From positions 3,720,001 to 3,784,000 of the forward strand of contig CP014771.1 in the NCBI GenBank assembly GCA_001596155.1: a DNA stretch of 64,000 nt. The letters run 5' to 3'. The notes under the pieces are model-generated. The model was not told the origin of the DNA. It did no database searches and saw nothing but the letters and a program-made list of their open reading frames with translations. The position numbers and the translations under genes are program-made. Below, one piece after another: positions 9,048-18,318 of this stretch (position 1 is the first letter of the stretch; every line of letters begins with the position of its first letter). Origin of the DNA: Hymenobacter psoromatis. Lineage in GTDB: Bacteria; Bacteroidota; Bacteroidia; Cytophagales; Hymenobacteraceae.

Positions 9048-9096
9048 GAAAAGGACAGCAGGGTAGCAAAAAAGGGCAAAAATCCGTCACCAGCTA

Positions 9097-9765
9097 CTAC
9101 CCGGCCGGATTACCTCGCATCTTTCCACGAACAAATTGCCACAGCGGTGGCAAAACGGACAACAGAATGATGGTATAAATAACCAGCGTGAAGTTGTTTT
9201 TCACAAGCGGGATATTCCCGAACAGGTAGCCCGCCAGCGTGAGCGATACGACCCACAAGACCGCGCCGGCAATGCTGTAAGAAGCGAAATGGCGGTAAGT
9301 CATGGTCCCTACCCCCGCTACGAAGGGCGCGAAAGTGCGCACAATCGGGACGAACCGCGCCATAATAATGGTCTTGCCCCCGTGCTTCGCATAAAATGCC
9401 TGGGTCTGCTCCAGGTACTTGCGTTTCAAAAAACGAAAGTCTTCCCGAAAAACCCTCGGCCCCAAGTAGTCACCAATGGTATAGTTGAGGTTGTCGCCAA
9501 TAAAGGCAGCTGCTATCAGCAGCGGAATCAGGTAAGCTATGTTGAGCAGCGGCTGGCCACTGTCTGGGTTGGGTAGCGCCGCCAGCGTGCCCGCCACAAA
9601 AAGCAAAGAATCACCCGGTAGAAAAGGCAGCACGATGACGCCCGTTTCAGTGAAGATGATTAAAAAGAGTATCAAGTACGTCAGGTTGCCGTAGTCATGC
9701 ACGACGTTCACAAGGGTTTTATCCAGGTGCAGAATCAGGTCGATAAAATGTTTGAGTAACTCCAT
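9097..9765 (-). CDS. DedA-family membrane protein
   Basis: 222 aa from the ATG at 9765; an upstream in-frame start at 9813 would add 16 residues not typical of the family. The family signature is clear: ETGVIVLPFLPGDSLLFVAG in the first half and GGKTIIMARFVPIVRTFAPFVAG with its conserved arginines in the second, followed by two C-terminal membrane helices. DedA proteins are inner-membrane proteins of the SNARE-associated/VTT superfamily, several of which are involved in undecaprenyl-phosphate or lipid flipping; which activity this copy has cannot be said. Confidence 0.9.
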   Translation of the reverse strand: MELLKHFIDLILHLDKTLVNVVHDYGNLTYLILFLIIFTETGVIVLPFLPGDSLLFVAGTLAALPNPDSGQPLLNIAYLIPLLIAAAFIGDNLNYTIGDYLGPRVFREDFRFLKRKYLEQTQAFYAKHGGKTIIMARFVPIVRTFAPFVAGVGTMTYRHFASYSIAGAVLWVVSLTLAGYLFGNIPLVKNNFTLVIYTIILLSVLPPLWQFVRGKMRGNPAG

Positions 9766-9878
9766 AAGGTGTAAGGGTTGAACCCGCAAAGAAAGCAGGG
9801 CTGGTATGAACATTGTGAGGCCGGCCTTTAACTCAGCCCGATGCCTAGCAGTGAGGGGGTGCCCAAAATCCTACTACC

Positions 9879-10802
9879 ATGATTGTATATAAAGGGGGTG
9901 ACTGGTGGCAGGCGCTTCGTCACTTCCACACTTCCACGGTTATTCGCCATTTGCTGGTGCGGGTTAGCTTGGTTGGCGTGTACAACGTCCTGATTGCCAT
10001 CTGGGGCCTTCAGTACCACCACCACATGCTCAATATCAGCCGGGAATACTTCTCCTTCCTGGGTATTTTGCTGAGCCTGCTGCTGGTGTTTCGCACCAAC
10101 AGCGCTTACGACCGCTACTACGAAGGCCGTAAAGTGTGGGGGCAGCTTATCTCGCAGTGCCGGGGCCTGGCTATTGAGTTCAATGCGGTGCTACCCCGCG
10201 AGGCCATTGCCAGCCGGCGTTATTTCGCCGCGCTTATCTCCAACTTTCCCTTCGCGCTCAAAGGCTCGTTGCGCGGCGACATGAAATTTGAGCAAATGGA
10301 GGCTACCCCGGACATTCTAGAGCGCCTGCGCTCAGCCGAAAATGTGGCGGCAACTATCCTGGCGGTGCTTCAGGAAAGTGTGGAACAGCTGCGGCAGGTT
10401 GAAATAATCCGCGATACGCACCTGCTTACTTTCAAGCCGCACTTCTTGGGCATGATGTCGGTAAGCGGCGTGTGTGAGCGCATTAAGGCTACTCCTATCC
10501 CCTTTTCCTACACGTTCTTCATAAAAGCCTACATCCTCACGTTCATCAGCGTGATGCCTTTTGTACTATTATCTACTTCTGGCTATTTCATGATTCCCAT
10601 CACCATGTTTGGTGCTTATGCCCTACTCGGCCTGGAAATGATTGGGGAAGAAATAGAAAACCCCTTTGGCATGGACTCCAACGACCTGCCTCTCACGCAG
10701 TTGTCTAATCGAATTCGGGTGAGCGTGCATGACATTCTACGAGTGGAGCTTTCTGAGCAGAAAAAGGCTCTGGCCGCCGTGCCGTACAGCGTTGTCCACT
10801 AG
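9879..10802 (+). CDS. Bestrophin-like ion channel (UPF0187/YneE family)
   Basis: 307 aa. It begins MIVYKGGDWWQAL and contains the family hallmark FRTNSAYDRYYEGRKVWG near residues 68-85, plus C-terminal helices with GLEMIGEEIENPFGMDSNDLPL, the acidic NPFG segment conserved from bacteria to human bestrophins. Bacterial members form pentameric channels, cation- or anion-conducting depending on the homologue. It is divergent from the DedA gene (114 bp between the starts). Confidence 0.92.
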   Translation: MIVYKGGDWWQALRHFHTSTVIRHLLVRVSLVGVYNVLIAIWGLQYHHHMLNISREYFSFLGILLSLLLVFRTNSAYDRYYEGRKVWGQLISQCRGLAIEFNAVLPREAIASRRYFAALISNFPFALKGSLRGDMKFEQMEATPDILERLRSAENVAATILAVLQESVEQLRQVEIIRDTHLLTFKPHFLGMMSVSGVCERIKATPIPFSYTFFIKAYILTFISVMPFVLLSTSGYFMIPITMFGAYALLGLEMIGEEIENPFGMDSNDLPLTQLSNRIRVSVHDILRVELSEQKKALAAVPYSVVH

Positions 10803-11016
10803 CCATATGCTCTATTTTTTGCCAGGGAGGTAAAACCACTTCCGGTATTGGCACGTATCTTGCGCCCACTTGCATTATTTGTAGCTGAGTTAGGCTTTTG
10901 TCAGTTTGTGGGATTTTTCTTATAAAATTGCTAACTGCGGTTAACCTCTTGCGTACAAGGCCCGACTCACATTTTAAATCTAGCCAATTCGAACTTTCAA
11001 CCACCTTTTTTTCATC

Positions 11017-13854
11017 ATGCAAAATCTTACTCTTTTTTGCCAGAGTGGTCTAGGCCGGCTTTCCTGGCGGGCTATCCTGCCGCTGTTAGCCCTCTTTTTC
11101 AGCATCGGCACGCAAAGCGCAAATGCAGCCGTTGGTCTATCGAATCAAAACGTTATAGTAAATCAAGGTAACGGTAATAATACCTACGGTGAAACGGCTT
11201 TTGACGGGTTCACATTAGTTGACCAGAGTTCTGGCTCTACTACTACTCCGGCGTTTGATATTAATACTGGTACACTCACACTTAACGGTGGTACGCTAAC
11301 TACTACTGAAACAGGTTCAAGTGTAGTGAATGGGGCATTTATTGATTACACTTTGTTTGACGCTATTGGCAATCCAATAAATCTCGGTTCCGGGTCCATT
11401 CAACTTACTCAGACTAGCGTAAATGCAGGGGTACGGACTTTTTCCCTTTCAAATGCGGCTATCAACTTAGTGCCTCTCATACAGAATGCGGGTAACGGCT
11501 ATTCCATTTCTGTTGGTTTTCGCGCCCAGTATCGTGACGGTAATAAGAACCCTAAAGCTGTTGATGACAATGGAGGGCTTGGTTACACTGCCTCCTTTGA
11601 TGTAGTGGGTACTCGCACACAGGCTCCTACTGTGAACCCGAGCAATATTCAGCTTGCGGCTGATGGGGCTTCTACTCCTACCAGCTACTACTATCCCAAT
11701 ACGGGCACTAATCCGCAGTTTCCGGGCTACCAATTCACTTCGTCGCAAAATGCAGGTGGTGTAAGTGGTGCCTTTGACATCAATAATGGTCAGTTGCGTC
11801 TCATTAATAGTACATTAACTACTACTGAGGCAGGCCCTAACACAGTTAGCAGCGTAGTACTTTACTACCGCGTTCGCTCAACCTCGACGGGTGGTGGAGC
11901 ATTTCAGGCTATTACCCTATCACAGTCGGGAAATGTCTCTAATGGTACCCGAACTTTCATTATTGACCCCAGCAATTCCAGCAACTCCAACCCACAGCCT
12001 AACTTGGTTGCAGCGGCGGCAGTAAGTGCCACTGGTAATTACTCAATTGACGTATATTATCAAGCCAGTGGGGTGAATAGCTCAACAGGCACACCTTTTA
12101 CCCTTACGTACCCACCCACTGGTTTTTCTACTGCTACTTTCACCGTTGGTGGAACACCAATCGCAGTTACTATTTGGACAGGTTCTGTTAATGATAACTG
12201 GTTTGACCCCAGTAATTGGACTAACGGAGTACCTACTAGAACCACTAATGCATTGGTTCGCGATTTGGGTGCTGGTAATACAGTGTCTTATCCTAATGTC
12301 CGTTCCGACTATCGTTATACTACGGCGGGGGGAGCACTGCTTTATGATAATACGAATTCTGGTCCGGCTGAAACCCTTAACTTTACTATGGCTGGTAGTT
12401 CGCAGGCATCCCGTTCTATCGCTCGTCTAGTGATTGGTCAGCTCCGTGTATTTGGCACCTTTGATAATACCTACGACAGCTTTATCCAACGCGATAATAC
12501 CATTATGGAATTTGCAGGTGGTAATCAAAATATCACAGGTGGTACGTTTGTCAGGGTAGATATATCGGGTGGGGGTATTAAGAATCTGCAAGGTGTAATG
12601 AGCATTGCTGAGTCACTCAATTTCTTGACTCCAAATGTTTACGCTAATGCTGACGTGCCAGTGCCAGTTACTAATCCATACGCTACTCTATTGGATAATG
12701 CAGGTGTGTTGACTACCGATATCACTCAACCAACTATCAGTGTTGTAGTCCTGTCTGACCGTATTGCCAGCAATGGGAATAATGGTGCTCAACTCAACGG
12801 GGAGACCGATAAATCTTATTTATATGGTTTTGTGCGCACGAGTAGAGCGGGAGTTGCGGTAGGTGAAACTCGCACTTACGGCAACATCGGTTTGACGCTA
12901 ACTTTTACGGGTGTAAATGACCCGAACAACGTAGACTTGACTCGTAATACCGTTGAGGCATACTCCCCTGTTTCAAATAGATTTGGTATCCGACGTATAT
13001 TCGGCGTGCGACCGTCTAACCAGACCACTAATAATGGCGGTCTCATGGCTAATATGATATTCCACTACCGCAACTCCGAGACCAAGCGCTTGGCTGGACC
13101 TGATACGCGCACATATGGCACCGGTATTATTCCGGAAGAACGTCTGACTATTTTTGTGTCAACCAACTCTGGTAATACTTTCCAATTGGTTGGACGTGAT
13201 GCCGTTCCTGATACGGTAAACAATACGGTAACCCGCACGGGGGTAACAACTTTCGCTACTTTCACTCTCGGCGATACAAATAACCCTTTGCCTGTTGTAC
13301 TAACCGCTTTTAATGCCGTACGCAGTGGTGACAACGCTTTGGTAACTTGGGCTACGGCTATGGAAACGGGTAGCAAAGGCTTTGAGGTGCAGGTATCTAC
13401 CGATGGCACGACTTTCCGCACGCTAGGCTTTATAAGCAGCGAGACGCCCAACAGCTTGCAAGCCAGAAGCTACAAGTATGTGGACACGGAGAGTGGTAAG
13501 TTTGGAACCCGCTATTACCGTCTGCACCAAATTGATTTGGACGGTAAAGACTCTTATTCGCCAGTACGAGCCGTCAATTTTGATGGTACTGCTAATTCGA
13601 CGGCATTAACTGCTTATCCTAGTCCTTTCACTGATAAAATTGACTTCAGTATTAATGCAGCTACAGTCGGCAACGGTGTCGCCCGTGTACAGTTATTGGA
13701 CATGACAGGTCGTGTAGTGCGTGAGCAGAACATAAGCGTGCAGAATGCCTCTATCACGTTGGAGAGCCTGAGTGACCTACGCACTGGGTTGTATGTGGCG
13801 CGCATAACGCTGCCTGATGGCAGTGCTCAGACCGTGCGTATTCAGAAGCAGTAA
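11017..13854 (+). CDS. T9SS-exported surface protein with a duplicated module
   Basis: 945 aa. A signal peptide (about 1-37, ending Ala-Asn-Ala) precedes two repeats offset by about 173 residues: FDINTGTL at 80 and FDINNGQL at 253, each followed by a TLTTTE motif. A W-rich segment, WTGSVNDNWFDPSNWTNGVP, starts near 386. The C-terminal fifth has the linker common in these proteins (PVVLTAFNAVRSGDNALVTW) and ends in a type A sorting domain from about residue 863 (AYPSPFTDKIDF ... GLYVARITLPDG). Such proteins cross the outer membrane through the type IX system and are anchored or released after tail cleavage. The gene is visibly more AT-rich than its neighbours. Ligand or role unknown. Confidence 0.9.
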   Translation: MQNLTLFCQSGLGRLSWRAILPLLALFFSIGTQSANAAVGLSNQNVIVNQGNGNNTYGETAFDGFTLVDQSSGSTTTPAFDINTGTLTLNGGTLTTTETGSSVVNGAFIDYTLFDAIGNPINLGSGSIQLTQTSVNAGVRTFSLSNAAINLVPLIQNAGNGYSISVGFRAQYRDGNKNPKAVDDNGGLGYTASFDVVGTRTQAPTVNPSNIQLAADGASTPTSYYYPNTGTNPQFPGYQFTSSQNAGGVSGAFDINNGQLRLINSTLTTTEAGPNTVSSVVLYYRVRSTSTGGGAFQAITLSQSGNVSNGTRTFIIDPSNSSNSNPQPNLVAAAAVSATGNYSIDVYYQASGVNSSTGTPFTLTYPPTGFSTATFTVGGTPIAVTIWTGSVNDNWFDPSNWTNGVPTRTTNALVRDLGAGNTVSYPNVRSDYRYTTAGGALLYDNTNSGPAETLNFTMAGSSQASRSIARLVIGQLRVFGTFDNTYDSFIQRDNTIMEFAGGNQNITGGTFVRVDISGGGIKNLQGVMSIAESLNFLTPNVYANADVPVPVTNPYATLLDNAGVLTTDITQPTISVVVLSDRIASNGNNGAQLNGETDKSYLYGFVRTSRAGVAVGETRTYGNIGLTLTFTGVNDPNNVDLTRNTVEAYSPVSNRFGIRRIFGVRPSNQTTNNGGLMANMIFHYRNSETKRLAGPDTRTYGTGIIPEERLTIFVSTNSGNTFQLVGRDAVPDTVNNTVTRTGVTTFATFTLGDTNNPLPVVLTAFNAVRSGDNALVTWATAMETGSKGFEVQVSTDGTTFRTLGFISSETPNSLQARSYKYVDTESGKFGTRYYRLHQIDLDGKDSYSPVRAVNFDGTANSTALTAYPSPFTDKIDFSINAATVGNGVARVQLLDMTGRVVREQNISVQNASITLESLSDLRTGLYVARITLPDGSAQTVRIQKQ

Positions 13855-13869
13855 TCAGCAAAAAACGCT

Positions 13870-13922
13870 GTTAAGGCATTGAAGCCGGCCATACATTGTA
13901 TGGCCGGCTTCAATGCCTTAAC
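13870..13922. terminator. Perfect 25-bp palindrome between convergent genes
   Basis: The arms 13870-13894 and 13898-13922 are exact reverse complements around a 3-nt loop (ATT); the core is GCCGGCC. It lies 15 nt after the T9SS gene and 12 nt before the end of the convergent gene, so it most likely terminates both. There is no strong U-tract on either side, unlike a textbook terminator. Confidence 0.75.
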
Positions 13923-13934
13923 GGGGGTAGGAAG

Positions 13935-14765
13935 CTACCCGCGTGGCATGGACGTGCCTGGCTTGCCCGACTTGGCGGCTGGCTGAAACATGGGGTCCAC
14001 GGCGTCCATGTCGAGGAAGTGCGAGAACGTATCGCCACGCAGCCCGAGGCGGATGGTTTCGAGGCTCACCATTTCGTTGGGAGCGATGTTGCCGAGGTTC
14101 ACGTTGGCACCGAGGAGCTTGATAAACCAAACCTGCTGCGCCTTCTGCGGGGCCTCCCAAATGATGCGCTCGGACGGGATTTTGGTCAGAATCTCTTCTA
14201 CCAGGCCCGAGCGTACTTCGCCCGTGCTGCGGAAAAGACCCACATTGCCACCTTCGCGGGCCTCGCCAATTACCTTGATGGCACCGGCCTCCAACTCGGT
14301 CTGCATCTGCGCAATCCACTTGTAGGGCGGAATGATTTTCTCCGCGTCCTTCGAGCCCACTTCACTCAACACCTTGACCGACTTGCTCAGCTCGCGGATA
14401 AACTCGCACTTGCGGTCGTGGGGCAGGTCGATGCTGCCATCTGATACTTCCGCGTATTCCAGGCCGAAGCTGTCGAGCAGGCGGCGGTAGTCATCAAACT
14501 GATTGCGGATGATAAAGGCTTCGAACAAGGTGCCGCCCAGATAGACCGGCACCCCCGCAGCGTGGTAGATTTCCAGCTTCCGCTTCAGGTTAGGCACAAT
14601 GTAGGAGGTGGCCCAGCCCAGCTTCACGATGTCCGTGTAGGGCGCCGCCACCTCCAGAAAGTCTTCTACTTCGCGCATGCTAAGGCCCTTATCCATCATC
14701 ATGGTGAAGCCTTGTTCGCGTGGTTTTTGGGTGCGCTCGGGGAGCTGCGAAAGCGAGTAGTTCAT
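13935..14765 (-). CDS. ComA-like phosphosulfolactate synthase family protein
   Basis: 276 aa from the ATG at 14765; a longer frame to 14816 adds 17 atypical residues. It is co-linear with ComA (Pfam ComA): PREQGFTMMMDKGLS at the start, DIVKLGWATSYIV, YLGGTLFEAF, EVSDGSIDLP, and GAIKVIGEAREGGNVGLF. ComA adds sulfite to phosphoenolpyruvate to give (R)-phosphosulfolactate, the first step of coenzyme M synthesis in methanogens. In Bacteroidota the reaction could feed sulfonate metabolites, possibly sulfonolipids, but none of the partner genes (comB, comC) is here and the in vivo role is not established. Confidence 0.8.
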   Translation of the reverse strand: MNYSLSQLPERTQKPREQGFTMMMDKGLSMREVEDFLEVAAPYTDIVKLGWATSYIVPNLKRKLEIYHAAGVPVYLGGTLFEAFIIRNQFDDYRRLLDSFGLEYAEVSDGSIDLPHDRKCEFIRELSKSVKVLSEVGSKDAEKIIPPYKWIAQMQTELEAGAIKVIGEAREGGNVGLFRSTGEVRSGLVEEILTKIPSERIIWEAPQKAQQVWFIKLLGANVNLGNIAPNEMVSLETIRLGLRGDTFSHFLDMDAVDPMFQPAAKSGKPGTSMPRG

Positions 14766-14889
14766 GCAAAAAGAGGAGGAGAGTGATTCCCGCCAAAAAA
14801 AGTAAATGCCTAACAAAAGTGCCTGCCCCCGGTGAGGAGAGCAGGCACAAAATTAATTCAGAAAGCAGTCACCGCGTTTGGCTGGCTTC

Positions 14890-16287
14890 TTACTTGCGAA
14901 ACTGGTCAATCAGGCGTTGCAGCGCGGGCTGCTTCTGCAGCTCGGGAAAGTAGTCGAACAGCAGCGAATGCTGGTCGTAATTGAGCGTCAGGGCCGTTTC
15001 CAGTTCCTGGTAGGCTTCGCGCAGCCGGCCATCGGCCAGTAGGTAAGCGCACAGCATATAATGAAAATGCGCTTCGTGCGGGTGCAGCTCCACCGCGTGG
15101 CGCAGCAAGTCGATGGCCTCATCGTAGTGGCCCTGCTCGTAGAGAATGGCGCTCCAGCTGACCCAGCCGGTAGCGTCTTCCGGTGCTACTTCCGTGGCCT
15201 TTTCATAGGCTTCGAGAGCACTCACGATATTACCAACCTGGTTTTCAGCGGCCCCAAGGGCAGCCCAATACTCCCCGCTATCGCCATACAGTTCCACGGC
15301 TTTGCGGAAGAAGTGCAGAGCTTCGAATGGCCGGTCCTGCTCCTGCATCAGCACTCCCTGCCCAAACCAGGCCTCGTCCATCTCAGGGTTGAGTTCCAGG
15401 GCTTTGCGGTAGTACTGGCGCGCATGCTCCCAGTCGCGTAGCTTTTCATAGCACTCGCCGATGTTGCACAAGGCTTCGTCTGTCGGCTCATCGGTTGGGT
15501 AGCTCAGCTCAAATTCCCCGATGGCCTTCTGATACTCCTGCTGGCACACGAATGTGTCGGCCAGCCAGTGGTGGGCATCGTGAAAATCAGCTTCAATAAC
15601 AATGGCGTAGTCAAAGGCCGCCGCCGCCTGCTCATACTTTTCGAGCCGGTAGTAATACTGCCCCAGGTTGTACCAGGCCGTGGCCGAATACGGGTCATCG
15701 TCGGTGAAGCGTTGGAAGAATTCCTCGTGCTCCACGAGCCGGTCAGTCGTTTCCAGGCAGTTCAACAGCTCCTGAACGGTAGTTTCGTTATCGGGCTGCA
15801 AGCGCAGACTGTGCTTGTAGTGCCGCGCCGCGCTCTTGAACTTATGCCAGCTTTGGTAAGCCAATCCCAGATTAAAATGAATGTCTTCGCGGTCAGGATT
15901 GCGCTCCAAGGCCGACTGAAAGAAGCGCACTGCTTCTTCAAAATCGCCGCGCTGGGTGGAGATAATGCCGCGGGTCACGGCCACGTCGGCATTGTCAGGG
16001 TCGAGCGTAGCTACGCTGGCAATCTGGCGCTCGGCTTCGGCATAGTCGCCCATCATCGCGGCAATCTGGGCGCGGTCAATCAGCAGCTCGGTCGAAAAAG
16101 GATATTGGCTAAGCGCGGCTTCGCAGGCTTGCTGCGCCTTGTCGAAGGCAGCCGAGGTCACGTAGTGGTCAATAATTACTTCAAACTCTTCTAAGTCAAA
16201 AAATGTGGCGGCGTCATCCGCCAGCATACGTTCGTAGCGCCGCACGGTATCCTGGGCTGCTCGCGGGTCGTCAAATGGTTCGTTCAT
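14890..16287 (-). CDS. Tetratricopeptide-repeat protein
   Basis: 465 aa from the ATG at 16287 (the open frame reaches 16302). After about 50 residues it is built almost wholly of TPR units, roughly ten to eleven, with the usual W-LG-Y-A-F-A-P pattern (for example YNLGQYYYRLEKYEQAAAAF and WFGQGVLMQEQDRPFEALHFF). There is no signal peptide, so it is a cytoplasmic scaffold. It ends in LIDQFRK. Partners unknown; the gene is 124 bp upstream of the ComA-like gene on the same strand. Confidence 0.88.
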   Translation of the reverse strand: MNEPFDDPRAAQDTVRRYERMLADDAATFFDLEEFEVIIDHYVTSAAFDKAQQACEAALSQYPFSTELLIDRAQIAAMMGDYAEAERQIASVATLDPDNADVAVTRGIISTQRGDFEEAVRFFQSALERNPDREDIHFNLGLAYQSWHKFKSAARHYKHSLRLQPDNETTVQELLNCLETTDRLVEHEEFFQRFTDDDPYSATAWYNLGQYYYRLEKYEQAAAAFDYAIVIEADFHDAHHWLADTFVCQQEYQKAIGEFELSYPTDEPTDEALCNIGECYEKLRDWEHARQYYRKALELNPEMDEAWFGQGVLMQEQDRPFEALHFFRKAVELYGDSGEYWAALGAAENQVGNIVSALEAYEKATEVAPEDATGWVSWSAILYEQGHYDEAIDLLRHAVELHPHEAHFHYMLCAYLLADGRLREAYQELETALTLNYDQHSLLFDYFPELQKQPALQRLIDQFRK

Positions 16288-16443
16288 GCGCATAATAATC
16301 ACGAATTATAACAAGTAGCTCTCCCTACCCCCCTCTACTAATAGAATGCCAACCCGAGCAACTAAAGTAAAGGTGTCTGGAAAGTCAACTTAGGAAGCTG
16401 CCAGCCCTACTCAAAACAATGCAAGGAGGCCAGCCAAGCTTCG

Positions 16444-17472
16444 CTAAGTTACAACCGGCGGCCGAGACGTCCGGTTCGTTTCGAGGGTAGTAGCCAGCCA
16501 GGCCACGGTTTCGGCCAGCGGGCGAAAGCCGAGCCCCGTGGTGCGCCGCGCTTTGCTGGCATCGTACGCTAGGGGCTGCCGGCCCGCGCGGGCCGTGTCA
16601 CGGGTGATGAGCGGCCGCGCCCCGGTGAGCAGCGACCGGGCATGCTCCAGCCGCCAGATGACCTCGGCCGCCCAAGGCGGCACGGCCACGCTGGGCGGCC
16701 GCCGGCCAAATGCCTGCGCCAGCATAGCCAGCACCTCCCCCAGCGGCTGCATGCCCGCGTTCAGAATGTAGCGGGCGGGGGGCAGGTCGGGCAGGTCCAG
16801 CGTGAGCCGTAGCAGGTGCGCCACTACATCCCGCACATCTACGAAGTTGATTTGATTGGGCGTGTAGAATCGGTGCTCGTCGTAGGCGTAGCGCAGGAGC
16901 TGCGTGCTGCTGCGGTGCCAGTTGCCGGCCCCGAGTACGATGGAAGGATTAACGATAACGGCTGATAATCCTTCGGCTACCCCTCGCCACACTTCCAGCT
17001 CCGCCAAGTACTTGCTGGTAGCGTAAGCCGAGTGGCTGGCGCCCAGGTCCCAGGTAGCGGCTTCATCGAGGAGGCGGGGGGTAGGGGCCGCCGGCGCATC
17101 GGCCCCGCCGGCCGTGGCCGTTTGTCCCAGGGCTGCCACCGACGATACATAGCCCAGCCGGATGGCGGGGTGGCGCAGGCAGGCATCCACTATGGCCGCG
17201 GTGCCCTCCACGTTCACTTGCAGCAGCGCGTCCTCATCCTGCGGAGCATACGAAACAAGGCCCGCACAGTGCACGACGTGCGTTATCTCCGCCGTGATGA
17301 CGCTGGTGAGCAAATAGGTGTCAGCTAAATCACCTTGCACCCACTCCACTCCGGCAGGGCCATTGCCAGGCAATGAGCCGCGATATAGCGCCCGCACCGC
17401 CAACCCACGCCCGCGCAGCTCCCGTAACACGAAAGAGCCAATAAGTCCAGTGCCGCCCGTCACAAAAATCAT
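16444..17472 (-). CDS. NAD(P)-dependent epimerase/dehydratase family protein
   Basis: 342 aa, extended short-chain dehydrogenase. It has the N-terminal dinucleotide loop VTGGTGLIGSFVLREL at residues 4-19, an Asp in VQGDLAD, and the catalytic YATSKYLAE (YxxxK). Substrates in the family are usually nucleotide sugars or 3-beta-hydroxysteroid/dihydroflavonol-type compounds; the C-terminal half looks more like the latter subgroup (SDR family 48), so a sugar role is not assured despite the neighbouring capsule genes. Confidence 0.85.
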   Translation of the reverse strand: MIFVTGGTGLIGSFVLRELRGRGLAVRALYRGSLPGNGPAGVEWVQGDLADTYLLTSVITAEITHVVHCAGLVSYAPQDEDALLQVNVEGTAAIVDACLRHPAIRLGYVSSVAALGQTATAGGADAPAAPTPRLLDEAATWDLGASHSAYATSKYLAELEVWRGVAEGLSAVIVNPSIVLGAGNWHRSSTQLLRYAYDEHRFYTPNQINFVDVRDVVAHLLRLTLDLPDLPPARYILNAGMQPLGEVLAMLAQAFGRRPPSVAVPPWAAEVIWRLEHARSLLTGARPLITRDTARAGRQPLAYDASKARRTTGLGFRPLAETVAWLATTLETNRTSRPPVVT

Positions 17473-17528
17473 AGTGCCGAAATTACCCTACGCTACCGTA
17501 CACGTTTATGCCCGGTTAGCCAGTGGCT

Positions 17529-18311
17529 TTACAAAGTAGTATTAAGCAAGGGCAAAGCCAGCAGCTTGCGGAAATAAGGCAAATGTTGCGTCTTTTTAGC
17601 CAGCGTAGCCGTGTGGCGGAGGTGGTGCGTATCGGTGCCCACAAAATCTACCAAGCCGCCGTCGATAAGCTTTTCGGCCACCTTGCGCGCCGCCGGGGAG
17701 TAATAGCCAGCCAGTGAATTAAGATTGAGCTGAAGCAAAACGCCATTTTCCTGCCGCAGCTTCTCCAGTTCGGCAAAGCGGCCGTAGAGGTACACGTAGC
17801 GCTCCGGGTGAGCCAATACGGGGCGGTAGCCCGCCGCTTGCAGCTCAAAAATGGTCGGCTGCAAATTAAAGGGTTCGTTGAGATACGAAGTTTCGAAGAG
17901 TAAATAGCGCTTATCGCCGCCAAAGCTGAGCAGCTCGGTGCCACTCGCCAGCTTGTGACCCAGCCACTCATCCAAGTAATACTCCGCCGCGCACTCCAAC
18001 ACGACATCGGCTAGGCCGGCTTCTGCCGCGGCAGCCTGAAGCGTAGCCAGCGCCGACCTAATTCCCTCCGGCGTATTCTTATAAAAATCGCCCATAACGT
18101 GGGGCGTCATTACCAGTTTGCGGAATCCCATGCTCCGCAACTCCCGCAATAAGTCTAGGCTATGCGCGAGGGTTTCGGCCCCGTCGTCAAGGCCAGGTAG
18201 CAAATGCGAATGCATATCCGCTCCCAAAGCCCCGAGCGGTGGCAATGCTGAAAGCCCATCGCTGGTAGCAGGGACTTGGCCACCAAAAAACTGCTTCCAG
18301 AAGTTTGTCAT
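17529..18311 (-). CDS. CpsB/YwqE-type tyrosine-protein phosphatase (PHP fold)
   Basis: 260 aa. It has the PHP metal-binding start DMHSHLLPGLDDG at residues 32-44, MTPH at about 87, the ECAAEYY segment, HPERY, and GTDTHH near the C-terminus. The family uses a metal cluster to dephosphorylate the tyrosine tail of bacterial tyrosine kinases. It is 7 nt downstream of the Wzc-like kinase gene, which is its expected substrate, so export of polysaccharide is probably cycled by this pair. Confidence 0.93.
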   Translation of the reverse strand: MTNFWKQFFGGQVPATSDGLSALPPLGALGADMHSHLLPGLDDGAETLAHSLDLLRELRSMGFRKLVMTPHVMGDFYKNTPEGIRSALATLQAAAAEAGLADVVLECAAEYYLDEWLGHKLASGTELLSFGGDKRYLLFETSYLNEPFNLQPTIFELQAAGYRPVLAHPERYVYLYGRFAELEKLRQENGVLLQLNLNSLAGYYSPAARKVAEKLIDGGLVDFVGTDTHHLRHTATLAKKTQHLPYFRKLLALPLLNTTL

Positions 18312-18318
18312 GGAAAGA

